A stretch of 64,000 nt of DNA from Gammaproteobacteria bacterium (GCA_012728415.1 JAAYFD010000032.1:59512-123511), one strand, 5' to 3'. Positions 1 through 10,214 are shown, counted from the stretch's first letter. Notes: generated by a model not told the origin, from the letters alone. Made by a program: numbers and translations.

Positions 1-53
1 AGGTCAATATGATGTTGTACATGTGCATCCGTCATACTGTTAAGTGCCCCATA

Positions 54-932
54 TCAATTACTTGGCAAAGCCTGCATCCCCACCCAGTGGCGGGCGAACT
101 GTTCGGCACAGCGGCCGTTGCGGTTACCCCGTGCCTGAGCCCAGCGAATAGCCTGCTTCTCAAGCTCTTCGTCGCGCTGCCAACTCATTTTTTGCTGCGC
201 TGCATAATGACTAACCCAGTGGCAGACCACATCCAGATAGTGGTCCTGGCTAAAAGCATAAAATGACAACCACAGACCAAACCGGTCAGACAGGGCTATT
301 TTGTCTTCCACTGCCTCGCCCGGATGCAGTTCGCCATTGTCACCGCGCTGCCAGTCACGGTTGTCGCTCATGTATTCTGGCAAAAGATGACGCCGGTTCG
401 AGGTTGCATAGAGCACCACATTATCCGGTGCCTGTTCCAGCGAACCGTCAAGAACACTTTTCAACAACCGGTAATCACCCTCTCCGGCCTCGAACGACAG
501 GTCGTCACAAAACACTATAAACCGTTGTGGCAAGCCGGCCAGCGCAGCGACAATCAGCGGCAGTTCAGCCAAGTCATTGCGCTCGACCTCAACAAGACGC
601 AACCCCTGCCCGGCGTATTCAGACAGAATTGCCCGCACCAGCGAAGACTTTCCTGTACCTCGGGCGCCCCACATCAGGGCATGATTACAGGGCAACCCCT
701 GTAAAAACTGCCTGGTGTTGGCCAGCAGCAGGTCGCGCTGACGCTCAATGCCCAGCAAGTCACCCAGCTTGAGCCTGGAACGCACCTCGACCGGACGTAA
801 ATAGCCCGCGCGCGGACTGCTGACCCAGCGTGCTGCCAGCTGCCTGTTCCAGTCCAGAGGTGGATGGCGCTCCGGCAGCAAGGGCTCAAGTCGGTCGAGG
901 GTCTGGATCGCCCGCTGTAAAAAAACTTCCAT
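54..932 (-). CDS. DUF815-family AAA ATPase
   Basis: Cytosolic P-loop ATPase of the DUF815 family; its cellular role is not established. Reading from the ATG at 932, a Walker A motif GARGTGKSS lies near residues 89-97, a Walker B-like FIVFCDDLSFE near 140-150 and a sensor-like YATSNRR further on, the usual AAA order. The ~292 aa length fits the family. The ORF track extends this frame to 1985, but the extra part lies antisense to alaA and has no recognisable domain, so I place the start at 932. No good ribosome binding site is visible there, and an ATG at 995 is an alternative. It is divergent from alaA. Confidence 0.85.
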   Translation of the reverse strand: MEVFLQRAIQTLDRLEPLLPERHPPLDWNRQLAARWVSSPRAGYLRPVEVRSRLKLGDLLGIERQRDLLLANTRQFLQGLPCNHALMWGARGTGKSSLVRAILSEYAGQGLRLVEVERNDLAELPLIVAALAGLPQRFIVFCDDLSFEAGEGDYRLLKSVLDGSLEQAPDNVVLYATSNRRHLLPEYMSDNRDWQRGDNGELHPGEAVEDKIALSDRFGLWLSFYAFSQDHYLDVVCHWVSHYAAQQKMSWQRDEELEKQAIRWAQARGNRNGRCAEQFARHWVGMQALPSN

Positions 933-1106
933 TGAATTTTGCACTCTGGCCTCCCCGGTTTTGCGGTGCAAGGAATCCCGCACCAGCGCAAGCATTATCC
1001 GATAAAAGCTGGCATTATAGACGAGGTAGCCGAGCGCTGCGGGCCTGTCTGTGTACCCCCGCTGGCGACCAATCTGTATACCCACCTTATTTGCGGGACA
1101 TTTCTC

Positions 1107-2318
1107 ATGCAGTTCACCAAATCCAACAAACTGGCCAACGTCTGTTATGACATTCGCGGGCCGGTCATGAAGCATGCCAAGCGCCTGGAGGACGAAGGCC
1201 AGCGTGTAATCAAACTCAATATCGGCAACCCGGCCCCTTTCGGCTTTGAGGCGCCCGAAGAAATTCTGCAAGATGTCATCCGCAACCTGCCAACTGCGCA
1301 GGGCTACAGCGATTCCAAAGGCCTGTTCAGCGCCCGCAAAGCAGTCATGCACTATTGCCAGCAAATGAACATCGACGGTGTCGGCATCGAAGACATCTAC
1401 CTGGGTAACGGTGTCTCCGAGCTGATCGTGATGTCTTTGCAGGCAATGCTCAATAACGGCGACGAGGTACTGATTCCGGCGCCCGACTATCCACTGTGGA
1501 CCGCTGCCTGCACCCTGGCCGGCGGCAAGCCAGTGCACTACCTGTGTGATGAGCAGGCCGGCTGGTTCCCTGACCTGGACGATATCCGCAGCAAGATCAC
1601 GTCCAACACCAAGGCCATCCTGATCATCAACCCCAACAACCCGACAGGTGCAGTCTATTCTGAAGAACTGCTGCAGGAAATTGTTGAAATCGCCCGCCAG
1701 CACAACCTGATCGTGCTGTCCGACGAAATTTACGACAAAATTCTCTACGACGGTGCCAGGCATACCTGTATTGCCTCGCTGGCCGACGACCTGCTGTTTT
1801 TGACATTTAATGGCCTGTCCAAGTCTTATCGGGTAGCCGGTTTCCGCTCTGGCTGGCTGATTGTTTCCGGTGCCAAAGCCCGTGCCCAGGGCTATATTGA
1901 AGGTCTCGACATACTGGCCAACATGCGCCTGTGCGCCAATGTGCCCTCCCAGCATGCAATCCAGACTGCGCTGGGCGGCTACCAAAGCATCAATGATCTG
2001 GTACTACCCAATGGCCGCCTGCTGGAGCAGCGCAACCGTGCCTGGGAACTGCTTAACGACATTCCCGGTATCAGCTGTGTAAAACCCATGGGTGCCCTCT
2101 ACGCCTTCCCGCGCATTGACCCGAAGGTTTGCCCGATCCATAACGACGAAAAGTTCGTGCTGGACCTGCTATTGCAAGAAAAGCTGCTGGTGGTCCAGGG
2201 CACCGCATTCAACTGGCCATGGCCCGATCACTTTCGGGTGGTTACCCTGCCACGGACCGAAGACCTGGAAGTGGCCATCGGCCGTATCGGCAACTTCATG
2301 AAGACCTATCGCCAATAG
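1107..2318 (+). CDS. alaA: alanine transaminase AlaA (class I/II aminotransferase)
   Basis: PLP-dependent aminotransferase interconverting pyruvate plus glutamate with alanine plus 2-oxoglutarate in the cytosol. From the ATG at 1107 it is 403 aa, the normal length for AlaA. The PLP lysine sits in FNGLSKSYRVAGFRSGW (about K239), with upstream cofactor-binding features NPNNPTGAVY and SDEIYDKILYDG. The N-terminus FTKSNKLANVCYDIRGP is typical of the AlaA/YfbQ group. The ORF track start at 939 lies inside the divergent promoter region and is rejected. It is followed 8 bp later by a small conserved gene and then htpX, the order I recall from Pseudomonas (PA2828-PA2830). Confidence 0.93.
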   Translation: MQFTKSNKLANVCYDIRGPVMKHAKRLEDEGQRVIKLNIGNPAPFGFEAPEEILQDVIRNLPTAQGYSDSKGLFSARKAVMHYCQQMNIDGVGIEDIYLGNGVSELIVMSLQAMLNNGDEVLIPAPDYPLWTAACTLAGGKPVHYLCDEQAGWFPDLDDIRSKITSNTKAILIINPNNPTGAVYSEELLQEIVEIARQHNLIVLSDEIYDKILYDGARHTCIASLADDLLFLTFNGLSKSYRVAGFRSGWLIVSGAKARAQGYIEGLDILANMRLCANVPSQHAIQTALGGYQSINDLVLPNGRLLEQRNRAWELLNDIPGISCVKPMGALYAFPRIDPKVCPIHNDEKFVLDLLLQEKLLVVQGTAFNWPWPDHFRVVTLPRTEDLEVAIGRIGNFMKTYRQ

Positions 2319-2326
2319 CAGCCAGC

Positions 2327-2752
2327 ATGGATCTGCACATTGACGACTTCTACCGTGACGCGGCACTGGGGCTGGTCAAGCTATACCAGTCCTTTCCGCG
2401 CCCCGTCACCCTTTACCTGGATGACATGGTCGGCATTCTCCCGGCGGATGAGGTCGGCCTGCCGCATCCGCGCCAGCAGCACTGCCTGGCAACCTTGCTC
2501 TGGCTGGCCAATGAAGGCTACCTCCGCCATCTTGGCACACTGGGCTATGAAGCTCTTGACCAGGCCGAGCTGAGCGAAAAAGCCTTTGTTCGGCTGTCCA
2601 GCTGCAATCACCCGTTCAACGATTTCCCAGCCGATACTCCGGCCAGCATCCAGCGCGCCAGCGGCAGCATGGCCCAGCAGCTGCGGCGACATTTGCAGTC
2701 CCGCAACAGCGAAGCCCTGATTGCTGTCATGCAGTATTTTTTCCAGATGTAG
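2327..2752 (+). CDS. conserved hypothetical protein between alaA and htpX
   Basis: A 141-aa soluble protein starting at the ATG 2327, 8 nt after the alaA stop, so probably co-transcribed. It begins MDLHIDDFYRDAALGLVKLY and is mainly helical in appearance, without signal peptide or membrane segment. I recognise no catalytic motif. In Pseudomonas an uncharacterised gene occupies the same position (PA2829, from memory), which supports it being real. The ORF track version adds an N-terminal stretch that only reads the alaA 3' end in another frame. Confidence 0.75.
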   Translation: MDLHIDDFYRDAALGLVKLYQSFPRPVTLYLDDMVGILPADEVGLPHPRQQHCLATLLWLANEGYLRHLGTLGYEALDQAELSEKAFVRLSSCNHPFNDFPADTPASIQRASGSMAQQLRRHLQSRNSEALIAVMQYFFQM

Positions 2753-2934
2753 ATCCCGGCTAACGCCTTTCATGCAATGCCGGAACAGGTCCCTGTTGCA
2801 CGAGCCAGCTCCGCTGGCCATTCCTAAAATATTTTGCAACAATCCTGTAATCCAGTCTGGCAAAAACTCTTGAATATCGCCCGGCTACACACCATATAAT
2901 CACGACCCTTTATAAAACTGGAGCTCTACGCATC

Positions 2935-3810
2935 ATGATGCGCATCTTACTTTTTCTTGCCACCAACGTTGCCGTACTTATTGTTGCCAGCATCGTCCTC
3001 AGCCTGCTCGGTATCGACAACTACACCGGGCAAAGCAACACCGAGCTGCTGGTAATCTGTGCCGTATTCGGCTTCACCGGTTCGTTTATCTCCCTGTTCA
3101 TGTCCAAGTGGATGGCAAAAAAATCCACGGGCACCCAGGTGATTGACCAGCCACGTACCCACAACGAACAATGGCTGATCAACACCGTACAGCGACTGGC
3201 CAACGACGCCGGTATCGGCATGCCTGAAGTCGGCATTTTTCCTGCCTACGAAGCCAACGCCTTCGCCACCGGCTGGAACCGGAACAACTCACTCGTTGCC
3301 GTCAGCCAGGGCCTGCTTGAACGCTTTTCTCCGGAAGAAGTAGAGGCTGTACTGGCCCACGAAATAGGGCACGTCGCCAATGGCGACATGGTTACCCTGA
3401 CCCTGATCCAGGGCGTGGTAAACACCTTCGTCATGTTCTTTGCCCGCATCTTTGGCAATTTTGTCGACAAAGCAATCCTGAAAAATGAAGATGGCCCAGG
3501 TATCGGCTATTTTGTCGCCACCATCTTTGCCCAATTGGTACTGGGCATTCTGGCCAGCATTATCGTAATGTGGTTCTCCCGCCGCCGCGAGTTCCGCGCC
3601 GATGAAGCCGGTGCCAGGCTGGCCGGCACTGGTGCCATGATCAGCGCGCTGCGCCGCCTGCAGGTCGAGTCAGGCCAAGTCGAGTCACAAATGCCCGACA
3701 GCATGGCTGCCTTTGGCATCAGCAGCGGCTTCAAACAGGGCGTCGCCAGCCTTCTGATGAGCCACCCGCCACTGGAGCAACGTATCGCGGCCTTGCAACA
3801 ACGCAGCTAA
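2935..3810 (+). CDS. htpX: HtpX, membrane M48 zinc protease
   Basis: Inner-membrane zinc metalloprotease of the M48B family involved in quality control of membrane proteins. The 291-aa product has two hydrophobic N-terminal segments (starting [16 protein letters not shown]), the zinc motif HEIGH near residues 142-146, two more membrane segments after it (FVMFFARIF and a longer one around [13 protein letters not shown]), and the third-ligand segment RADEAGA near residue 220. The length is standard. The start is one of two adjacent ATGs at 2935 and 2938. It is followed by a strong hairpin terminator. Confidence 0.95.
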   Translation: MMRILLFLATNVAVLIVASIVLSLLGIDNYTGQSNTELLVICAVFGFTGSFISLFMSKWMAKKSTGTQVIDQPRTHNEQWLINTVQRLANDAGIGMPEVGIFPAYEANAFATGWNRNNSLVAVSQGLLERFSPEEVEAVLAHEIGHVANGDMVTLTLIQGVVNTFVMFFARIFGNFVDKAILKNEDGPGIGYFVATIFAQLVLGILASIIVMWFSRRREFRADEAGARLAGTGAMISALRRLQVESGQVESQMPDSMAAFGISSGFKQGVASLLMSHPPLEQRIAALQQRS

Positions 3811-3824
3811 GCATCCAGCTTATA

Positions 3825-3861
3825 AAAACAACCGCGCCAGCTTTCTGGACGCGGTTGTTTT
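3825..3861. terminator. bidirectional rho-independent terminator after htpX
   Basis: A 12-bp stem, AAAACAACCGCG paired with CGCGGTTGTTTT, flanked by A and T runs. It lies between convergent htpX and the 3888-4589 gene and can serve both strands. Confidence 0.85.
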
Positions 3862-3887
3862 ATTTTCTGCAGCTGCCACCAGGACGC

Positions 3888-4589
3888 TCAGCTGTCAGCT
3901 TGCAGCGCAGCAGCCAGACGTTGAAGCAGCGCGGCATCCTTGCACGCCGAATTGTTGCTGATCGCCAGATAACGGGGGCTTGCCTGTACCGGCCGGGTCA
4001 GATGCTCAATATCAGAAGCAGCCTGCGCCTGCATCAGCAAGCTATTGATCAACTCGCGGTCGGCCACCAAAAAATCGATCGTACCCTTCAGCAACGCAAC
4101 CAGTGCCATGGCCGGACTGTCCAGTTCATGCATTGCCTCAAGCTCAAGGTGCGGCTGCAGCCCGGTCAGGCTCCCCGTGACGCGCTGTTGCAACCAAAAC
4201 CCGCCGCGCAAGCCGTTAAGCTGTGGCCAATGTTCCAGGCTGACCACTTCGCCACTGCGCAGCCAGATCAATTGTTCATGCTGCCACAAGGGGGGTAGCA
4301 AAGGGTGGGCCATTGTTTGTTGCAGGCGCTCCAGTCCGGCACCCAACCACAGGTCCAGCACCCCGGAAGCAAACTCTTGTGCACTGTCTTCACCATATTC
4401 GTGCACATGCAATTGCAACTCGCCGATCCTTTGCAACTGCTCCACCTCCTGTTCGGGGGATTTGCCGGCAGGCCACTGCACATCAGGCTCAACCACCAGA
4501 TGAAGTTGTTCACACGCGGACGGCTCTGGTACATCTGCCAGCGCGGCTGCCACCAGCCCACTCCATAAAAGAAAAATTCGTATTCCCAT
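3888..4589 (-). CDS. periplasmic solute-binding-protein-like (SBP_bac_3-like) protein
   Basis: A secreted protein of about 233 aa from the ATG at 4589, which has AGGTGG 5 nt upstream; the track start at 4613 has no such site. The N-terminus MGIRIFLLWSGLVAAALA is a signal peptide with a likely cut after ALA. The body resembles the compact amino-acid-type periplasmic binding fold (family 3), with phrases such as LLKGTIDFLVADRELINSLL near the C-terminus typical of orphan members in Pseudomonas. No permease or ATPase is next to it, so the ligand and role are unknown; it could be a sensor-domain-like orphan rather than a transporter part. Family assignment is moderate. Confidence 0.65.
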   Translation of the reverse strand: MGIRIFLLWSGLVAAALADVPEPSACEQLHLVVEPDVQWPAGKSPEQEVEQLQRIGELQLHVHEYGEDSAQEFASGVLDLWLGAGLERLQQTMAHPLLPPLWQHEQLIWLRSGEVVSLEHWPQLNGLRGGFWLQQRVTGSLTGLQPHLELEAMHELDSPAMALVALLKGTIDFLVADRELINSLLMQAQAASDIEHLTRPVQASPRYLAISNNSACKDAALLQRLAAALQADS

Positions 4590-4856
4590 CCGGCCACCTG
4601 CCTGCACAAACACCCGTTAAATATAGCGGATTTTGCACGCCGGCAGACAACGGTAATGTTTTGCAGCACCACTTGCCCGGTACCGGACACTCTGGCCTTT
4701 CTCCAGCGCTGCTACAGAAGGGGGTTTCCAACAAGAGGAAACCGCAACCTGTTAAAATGCCGTCTTCGGTAGAGACAACAGACCGAATACCGTGCCCGGG
4801 GGAGCACGCGGACTCACGACACAAACAATAAACAATAAACAATTGAGGTATTCCAC

Positions 4857-6038
4857 ATGCAGGACGTAGTCATTGTTGCCGCAACCCGTACCGCCATCGG
4901 CAGTTTCCAGGGGTCTCTGGCCAGTATCCCCGCCGAGGAGCTCGGCGCCACCGTCATCCACAGTCTGCTGGAGCAAAGCGGTGTGGCCGCCAGCGAAGTG
5001 GATGAAGTCATTATGGGACAGGTGCTCACTGCCGGCAGCGGTCAGAATCCGGCCCGCCAGGCTGCAATCAAAGCCGGCCTGCCAGTACAAACCCCTGCCC
5101 TGACCCTCAACAAGGTATGCGGTTCGGGCCTCAAGGCTTTGCACCTGGCAACCCAGGCCATCCGCTGTGGTGACGCCGAAGTAGTCATTGCCGGCGGCCA
5201 GGAAAACATGAGCCTGTCACCCTATGTGCTGCCCAGGGCCCGTACCGGCCTGCGCATGGGCCATGCCCAGCTGCAGGACAGCATGATCATTGACGGCTTG
5301 TGGGATGCCTTCAACGATTACCACATGGGCATAACCGCCGAAAACCTGGCCGAACGTTACCGCATCAGCCGTGAAGAACAGGACGCCTTTGCCGCCGCCT
5401 CCCAGCACAAAGCCTGTCAGGCACTGGAAGCCAATCGCTTTGCCAGCGAAATCACGCCGGTCAGCGTACCCCAGCGCAAGGGCGATCCGCTGGTGTTCGA
5501 GCGTGACGAACAGCCCCGTGCCGGCACCACCGCCGAAAACCTGGGCAAGCTGCGCCCTGCTTTCAAAAAAGACGGCAGCGTCACCGCCGGCAATGCCTCT
5601 ACCCTCAACGATGGCGCTGCTGCGGTCCTGCTGATGAGTGCCAGCAAGGCCAGCACGCTCGGTCTAACCGTCATGGCCAAGGTTGTCGCCTGCTCCAGCG
5701 CTGGTGTCGAACCGGAATTCATGGGTACCGGCCCCGTTCCGGCCACCCGCAAGTGTCTGGAGAAGGCTGGCTGGCACCACAATCAACTGGACCTGATCGA
5801 GGCCAACGAAGCCTTTGCCGCGCAGGCCATCTCTGTCAACCGTGAACTGGGCTGGGATACCGCCATCATTAACGTCAATGGAGGTGCCATTGCCCTTGGC
5901 CACCCGATCGGCGCTTCCGGTTGCCGCATTCTGGTTTCACTGGTGCACGAAATGCAGCGCCGTGATGCCAAAAAAGGCCTGGCTACCCTCTGTATTGGTG
6001 GCGGCCAGGGGGTCGCCATGGCCATTGAGCGGGACTGA
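4857..6038 (+). CDS. atoB: acetyl-CoA C-acetyltransferase (thiolase)
   Basis: Condenses two acetyl-CoA to acetoacetyl-CoA, or runs in reverse in fatty-acid and ketone-body breakdown. The 393-aa length is standard for biosynthetic-type thiolase. The nucleophile cysteine is in [12 protein letters not shown] (C88), the catalytic histidine in GHPIGASG near 349, and the second cysteine in LCIGGGQG near 379. The ORF starts at an ATG preceded by TTGAGGT. It stands alone but next to the etf genes, which suggests a role in beta-oxidation. Whether it is best called atoB or phaA cannot be told from sequence. Confidence 0.9.
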   Translation: MQDVVIVAATRTAIGSFQGSLASIPAEELGATVIHSLLEQSGVAASEVDEVIMGQVLTAGSGQNPARQAAIKAGLPVQTPALTLNKVCGSGLKALHLATQAIRCGDAEVVIAGGQENMSLSPYVLPRARTGLRMGHAQLQDSMIIDGLWDAFNDYHMGITAENLAERYRISREEQDAFAAASQHKACQALEANRFASEITPVSVPQRKGDPLVFERDEQPRAGTTAENLGKLRPAFKKDGSVTAGNASTLNDGAAAVLLMSASKASTLGLTVMAKVVACSSAGVEPEFMGTGPVPATRKCLEKAGWHHNQLDLIEANEAFAAQAISVNRELGWDTAIINVNGGAIALGHPIGASGCRILVSLVHEMQRRDAKKGLATLCIGGGQGVAMAIERD

Positions 6039-6183
6039 TTTTGCATCCGATGACAGCTGTACCTTGACAGCTGGTCAGTGTATCAGACACAAATAACCAG
6101 GCCGGGCTATTTTCAATCCTTTCTGGCCCGGCAAATGTACAAATACCGGCAGCATGATAACGGCATCAACGTACTGCACATAA

Positions 6184-6213
6184 CGAAAAACCCGCCAGTT
6201 GGCGGGTTTTTCG
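6184..6213. terminator. bidirectional terminator between thiolase and etfA
   Basis: CGAAAAACCCGCC pairs with GGCGGGTTTTTCG across a 4-nt loop. The T run works for the convergent etfA transcript, and the symmetric A/T flanks make it usable for the thiolase gene too. Confidence 0.88.
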
Positions 6214-6240
6214 TACAGGTTGCCTGAATTATAAGCCTGC

Positions 6241-7170
6241 TTATAAAGCAGCATCCAGCTGCGGTATTACATCAAACAGGTCAGCTACCAGGCCGTAATC
6301 GGCCACCTGGAAGATCGGTGCATCCTCGTCCTTGTTGATCGCCACAATCACCTTGGAGCCGCTCATGCCGGCCAGGTGCTGGATGGCGCCGGAAATGCCG
6401 ACAGCAATGTACAGGTCAGGCGCAACAATCTTGCCCGTTTGACCCACCTGCAGGTCATTAGGAACAAAACCGGCATCAACCGCAGCACGGGATGCGCCCA
6501 CTGCTGCACCCAGCTTGTCTGCCAGCTGGTACAGCATGTCGAAGTTCTCGCCATTCCCCATGCCACGGCCGCCAGATATCACCACACGGGCTGAGGTCAG
6601 GTCGGGACGGTCGGACTGGGCCAGCTCCTCACCAACAAAGCTGGAAATACCAGCATCGGCACCGGCCGCGATGTTTTCAACTGTGGCTGAACCCCCTTCG
6701 GCTGCCGCCGCATCAAAACCGGTACCACGCACGGTGATGACCTTGATGGCAGCACTGGACTGCACGGTGGCAATGGCATTGCCGGCGTAGATTGGACGCT
6801 TGAAGGTATCGGCGCTTTCTACCGCAATAATTTCAGAAATCTGGTCAGTATCCAGCAGCGCAGCCACACGGGGCAACAGGTTCTTGCCTGTGGTGGTGGC
6901 TGACGCCAGCACATGGCTGTAGTTCTTGCCCTGATCGGCCACCAGCGGAGCAACGTTTTCCGGCAGCTGGTGTTCATAGGCCGCATCATCCGCAATCAGC
7001 ACCTTGGCCACACCGTCAATGTTTGCCGCCGCCTCGGCAGCCGCTGCACAGCCTGCACCGGCAACCAGCACATGAATGTCGCCGCCAATGGCCTTCGCCG
7101 CCGTGACGGTGTTCAGGGTTGCTGCACCCAGCGCAGCGTTGGAGTGTTCAGCAATAACCAGAATAGCCAT
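6241..7170 (-). CDS. etfA: electron transfer flavoprotein alpha subunit
   Basis: FAD-binding alpha subunit of ETF, which takes electrons from acyl-CoA dehydrogenases and passes them to ETF-ubiquinone oxidoreductase. The 309-aa length is typical. The C-terminal FAD domain carries [11 protein letters not shown]-like and [29 protein letters not shown] segments characteristic of EtfA. Its start codon overlaps the etfB stop by one base (TAATG), so the two are translationally coupled in the order etfB-etfA. Confidence 0.96.
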   Translation of the reverse strand: MAILVIAEHSNAALGAATLNTVTAAKAIGGDIHVLVAGAGCAAAAEAAANIDGVAKVLIADDAAYEHQLPENVAPLVADQGKNYSHVLASATTTGKNLLPRVAALLDTDQISEIIAVESADTFKRPIYAGNAIATVQSSAAIKVITVRGTGFDAAAAEGGSATVENIAAGADAGISSFVGEELAQSDRPDLTSARVVISGGRGMGNGENFDMLYQLADKLGAAVGASRAAVDAGFVPNDLQVGQTGKIVAPDLYIAVGISGAIQHLAGMSGSKVIVAINKDEDAPIFQVADYGLVADLFDVIPQLDAAL

Positions 7171-7919
7171 TAAATCACCTTCGCTTCGTTTTTCAGTTTC
7201 TCGACCAGCTCAGCCACATCGGCCACCTTGATGCCTGCGCTACGCTGGGCCGGAGCCTCAACCTTCAGTGTGGTCAGGGTGGAAGCCACCGTCACACCCA
7301 GATCGGCAGGACTGACGGTCTCCAATGGCTTTTTCTTGGCCTTCATGATGTCCGGCAGCTTGGCATAACGTGGCTCGTTCAGGCGCAGGTCGGTGGTAAC
7401 AATGGCTGGCAGTTTCAGACCAACAGTTTGCAGGCCACCGTCAATTTCACGGGTCACATTGACCGTATCACCCTCTACTTCCACTTTGGACGCAAAGGTG
7501 CCCTGCGGATAACCGGTCAGTGCACCCAGCATCTGGCCGGTCTGGTTGTTGTCGGTATCAATGGCCTGCTTGCCCAGCATGACCAGGCCCGGCTGCTCCT
7601 TGTCAACCAGCGCCTTGAGCAGCTTGGCCACACTTAGCGAGCTGACCTCGCCGTCCTGTTCAACCAGGATGGCACGGTCGGCACCCAGTGCCAGCGCAGT
7701 ACGCAGCTGTTCCTGGGCAGCGGAAGGACCTACGGATACGGCGATCACTTCACTGGCGACGCCTTTTTCCTTCAGGCGGATGGCTTCTTCCACACCGATT
7801 TCACAGAAGGGGTTCATGGACATTTTTACGTTGGCCAGTTCCACGCCGGTATTGTCCGCCTTTACGCGCACCTTTACGTTGTGGTCAACCACTCGTTTGA
7901 CAGCTACTAGAATCTTCAT
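7170..7919 (-). CDS. etfB: electron transfer flavoprotein beta subunit
   Basis: AMP-binding beta subunit of ETF. From the ATG at 7919, preceded by GAGG, it is 249 aa, the standard size; the longer track ORF to 8069 runs into the promoter region. [20 protein letters not shown] is the canonical N-terminus, and [18 protein letters not shown] is the family signature loop. It is the first gene of the etfBA operon, divergent from the ETF-QO gene at 8363, with a shared regulatory region containing a PsrA-like palindrome. Confidence 0.96.
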   Translation of the reverse strand: MKILVAVKRVVDHNVKVRVKADNTGVELANVKMSMNPFCEIGVEEAIRLKEKGVASEVIAVSVGPSAAQEQLRTALALGADRAILVEQDGEVSSLSVAKLLKALVDKEQPGLVMLGKQAIDTDNNQTGQMLGALTGYPQGTFASKVEVEGDTVNVTREIDGGLQTVGLKLPAIVTTDLRLNEPRYAKLPDIMKAKKKPLETVSPADLGVTVASTLTTLKVEAPAQRSAGIKVADVAELVEKLKNEAKVI

Positions 7920-8225
7920 GGATTCCTCGTTATCTCCGGTGAATAAAAAACCGTCAAGGCAAGCCAGGACAGTGATACAGGGCTGCACAAGGCCAGCCGC
8001 CGCAGACACAAAACGCCTGCTATCTTGAACGCAACCTGATATGCGGTCAATACGGGAGCAATCAGTCACTGCTCCTGCGGGACAACATCTTGCAATGAAA
8101 CCGCCGACTCGGACTTGCCATGCTACGAAGCCGGCTATCAGGGAAAATCATTGTATTTGTTGGTTCCGGCCGATTTTGCATGCCGATGGCACGACTGTCG
8201 ACCGAAGGTTCCCTGCCGCTGATTC

Positions 8226-8260
8226 TAAACAGGTTTGAAAAAAATTCAAACGATCGTTTG
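8226..8260. promoter_or_regulatory. PsrA-like operator(s) in the etfBA / ETF-QO divergent region
   Basis: CAAACGATCGTTTG at 8247-8260 is a perfect palindrome fitting the Pseudomonas PsrA operator pattern (G/C)AAAC-N2-4-GTTT(G/C). A weaker TAAACAGGTTTG at 8226-8237 lies just upstream. PsrA is a TetR-family sensor of long-chain fatty acids that controls beta-oxidation genes, which fits the flanking ETF genes. The rest of the 443-bp intergenic region (7920-8362) shows no gene. Confidence 0.7.
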
Positions 8261-8262
8261 CA

Positions 8263-8291
8263 TTGGCCGTTTCGCCCGTGGTAGTTATAAT
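8263..8291 (+). promoter_or_regulatory. probable sigma-70 promoter of the ETF-QO gene
   Basis: A perfect -10 box TATAAT at 8286-8291 lies 17 bp after a -35-like TTGGCC at 8263-8268. The PsrA-like palindrome sits directly upstream of the -35 box. Confidence 0.6.
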
Positions 8292-8362
8292 GCCCAGCGC
8301 TGTCCCGCACACCGGTTCAGCCACCTACAATAAATAAAAGCCGTACACCGAGGAGATAGCCT

Positions 8363-10018
8363 GTGGAACGCGAATTTATGGATTTCGATGTCGTCATCGT
8401 TGGCGCCGGCCCTGCCGGACTCTCCGCCGCCTGCCGACTCAAGCAAAAAGCTGCCGCAGCCGGCCAGGAGCTTAGCGTCTGTGTCGTTGAAAAAGGCTCT
8501 GAAGTGGGCGCCCACAGCCTGTCAGGTGCAGTATTCGAAACCCGTGCCCTGGACGAGCTGTTTCCCGACTGGAAAGAACTCGGTGCCCCTCTGAACACTC
8601 CGGTAACCGGTGACGACATCTACTTGTTCACCGGTCCCGACAAGGCCCGCAAGATTCCCGGCTTCTTTGTGCCTAAAACCATGCACAACGAAGGCAATTA
8701 CATCATATCCCTTGGCAACCTCTGCCGCTGGCTGGCCGAGCAGGCAGAAAACCTCGGTGTCGAAATTTATCCCGGCTTTGCTGCCCAGGATGCCCTGATC
8801 AATGACGAGGGTGCGGTCTATGGCATTCTGACCGGCGACATGGGCGTTGACCGTGACGGCAATCCGAAAGACGGCATGTACACTCCCGGCATGGAGCTGC
8901 GCGCCAAGTACACCCTGTTTGCTGAAGGCTGTCGCGGCCATATCGGCAAGCGCCTGCTGGCCCGCTACGAGCTGGACAAGGGTTGTGATCCGCAGCACTA
9001 CGGCCTGGGCATCAAGGAGCTGTGGGACATCGACCCGGCCAAGCATCAGCCTGGTCTGGTAATTCATACTGCCGGCTGGCCGCTGGACAATGACAACCCG
9101 GGCGGCTCATTCCTGTATCATCTGGAAAACAACCAGGTGGCCGTCGGCCTGATTGTCGATCTGTCCTACAGCAACCCGCACCTGTCACCTTTTGAAGAAT
9201 TCCAGCGTTACAAGCACCACCCCGTGATCAAGCAGTATCTGGAGGGCGGCACCCGTGTTGCCTACGGTGCCCGCGCCATCACCAAGGGCGGCTTCAACTC
9301 GGTACCCAAAATGGTCTTCCCCGGCGGCGCCCTGATCGGTTGCGACCTGGGCACGCTGAATTTCGCCAAGATCAAAGGCAATCACACCGCAATGAAATCC
9401 GGCATGCTGGCAGCGGAAGCAGCGGCTGATGCCCTGCTCGCCGGTGGCGAAGGTGGCGACGAGCTGACCGCCTACACCGAAGGCTACAAAAGCAGCTGGC
9501 TGTACGACGAGCTGTATCGTAGCCGCAACTTCGGCCCGGCCATTCACAAGTTCGGCGCTACTTTGGGTGGAGCTTTCAACTACATTGATCAAAATATTTT
9601 TGGCGGCAAAATTCCGCTCACCCTGCGTGACACCACGCCCGATCACGCCACCCTGAAAAAAGTCAACGAAGCGCCAAAAATCGACTATCCAAAACCTGAC
9701 GGCAAGCTCAGCTTCGACCGCTTAAGCTCGGTTTTCCTGTCCAACACCGCACACGAAGCCAACCAGCCAGTACACCTGGTGTTGAAAGATCCAGCCATTT
9801 CGATCGAAAAACACCTGCCCCTGTATGATGAGCCGGCACAACGCTACTGCCCGGCGGGTGTCTATGAAATCGTGGAGGCCGACGAGGGCGGCAAGCGGAT
9901 CCAGATCAATGCTGAAAACTGCGTGCACTGCAAGACTTGCGATATCAAGGATCCGTCACAAAACATCACCTGGGTAGCCCCTGAAGGCGGCGGCGGCCCA
10001 AACTATCCCAACATGTAA
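8363..10018 (+). CDS. electron transfer flavoprotein-ubiquinone oxidoreductase
   Basis: Membrane-associated FAD / 4Fe-4S enzyme that oxidises reduced ETF and reduces ubiquinone. The product is 551 aa, full length. An N-terminal dinucleotide-binding motif VVIVGAGPAGLSAACRL binds FAD. The C-terminus carries the 4Fe-4S cysteines in YCPAGVYEI and NCVHCKTCDIKDPSQNITW. The start is GTG at 8363, with GAGGAG 8 nt upstream; an internal ATG at 8378 is less well placed. It is divergent from etfBA, so the whole electron route from beta-oxidation to the quinone pool is encoded here. Confidence 0.96.
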   Translation: MEREFMDFDVVIVGAGPAGLSAACRLKQKAAAAGQELSVCVVEKGSEVGAHSLSGAVFETRALDELFPDWKELGAPLNTPVTGDDIYLFTGPDKARKIPGFFVPKTMHNEGNYIISLGNLCRWLAEQAENLGVEIYPGFAAQDALINDEGAVYGILTGDMGVDRDGNPKDGMYTPGMELRAKYTLFAEGCRGHIGKRLLARYELDKGCDPQHYGLGIKELWDIDPAKHQPGLVIHTAGWPLDNDNPGGSFLYHLENNQVAVGLIVDLSYSNPHLSPFEEFQRYKHHPVIKQYLEGGTRVAYGARAITKGGFNSVPKMVFPGGALIGCDLGTLNFAKIKGNHTAMKSGMLAAEAAADALLAGGEGGDELTAYTEGYKSSWLYDELYRSRNFGPAIHKFGATLGGAFNYIDQNIFGGKIPLTLRDTTPDHATLKKVNEAPKIDYPKPDGKLSFDRLSSVFLSNTAHEANQPVHLVLKDPAISIEKHLPLYDEPAQRYCPAGVYEIVEADEGGKRIQINAENCVHCKTCDIKDPSQNITWVAPEGGGGPNYPNM

Positions 10019-10027
10019 AGCCAAGCC

Positions 10028-10053
10028 AAAGCCCTCCTTCCGAGGGCTTTTTG
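10028..10053 (+). terminator. rho-independent terminator after ETF-QO
   Basis: AAAGCCCTC pairs with GAGGGCTTT across a 5-nt loop and is followed by a T run, about 10 nt after the stop codon. Confidence 0.88.
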
Positions 10054-10134
10054 TTGCCCGGGTGAAATTCGGCCACTGCGAAAATAGCGAAAATGCATGA
10101 CAGTCTGTCGCATCAATAACAAAAACGCATAAAT

Positions 10135-10160
10135 GAATTCAAATTGATTCTTTTGAATTC
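10135..10160. promoter_or_regulatory. palindrome upstream of the sulfate-binding protein gene
   Basis: GAATTCAAA and TTTGAATTC form a perfect 9-bp inverted repeat with an 8-nt spacer, 55 nt upstream of the start codon. It could be an operator. I cannot match it to a known regulator; CysB sites are loosely defined and would be the first guess for a sulfur-starvation gene. Confidence 0.4.
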
Positions 10161-10214
10161 TAAGCGGCTTTGCCTAAACTCTGCTTTTTACACCCCCCTA
10201 CCGGAGTTGAAACC

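Noticed and set aside
933-1985. N-terminal extension of the DUF815 ORF to 643 aa
   Set aside because: Antisense to alaA and without any domain; the family is about 290 aa.
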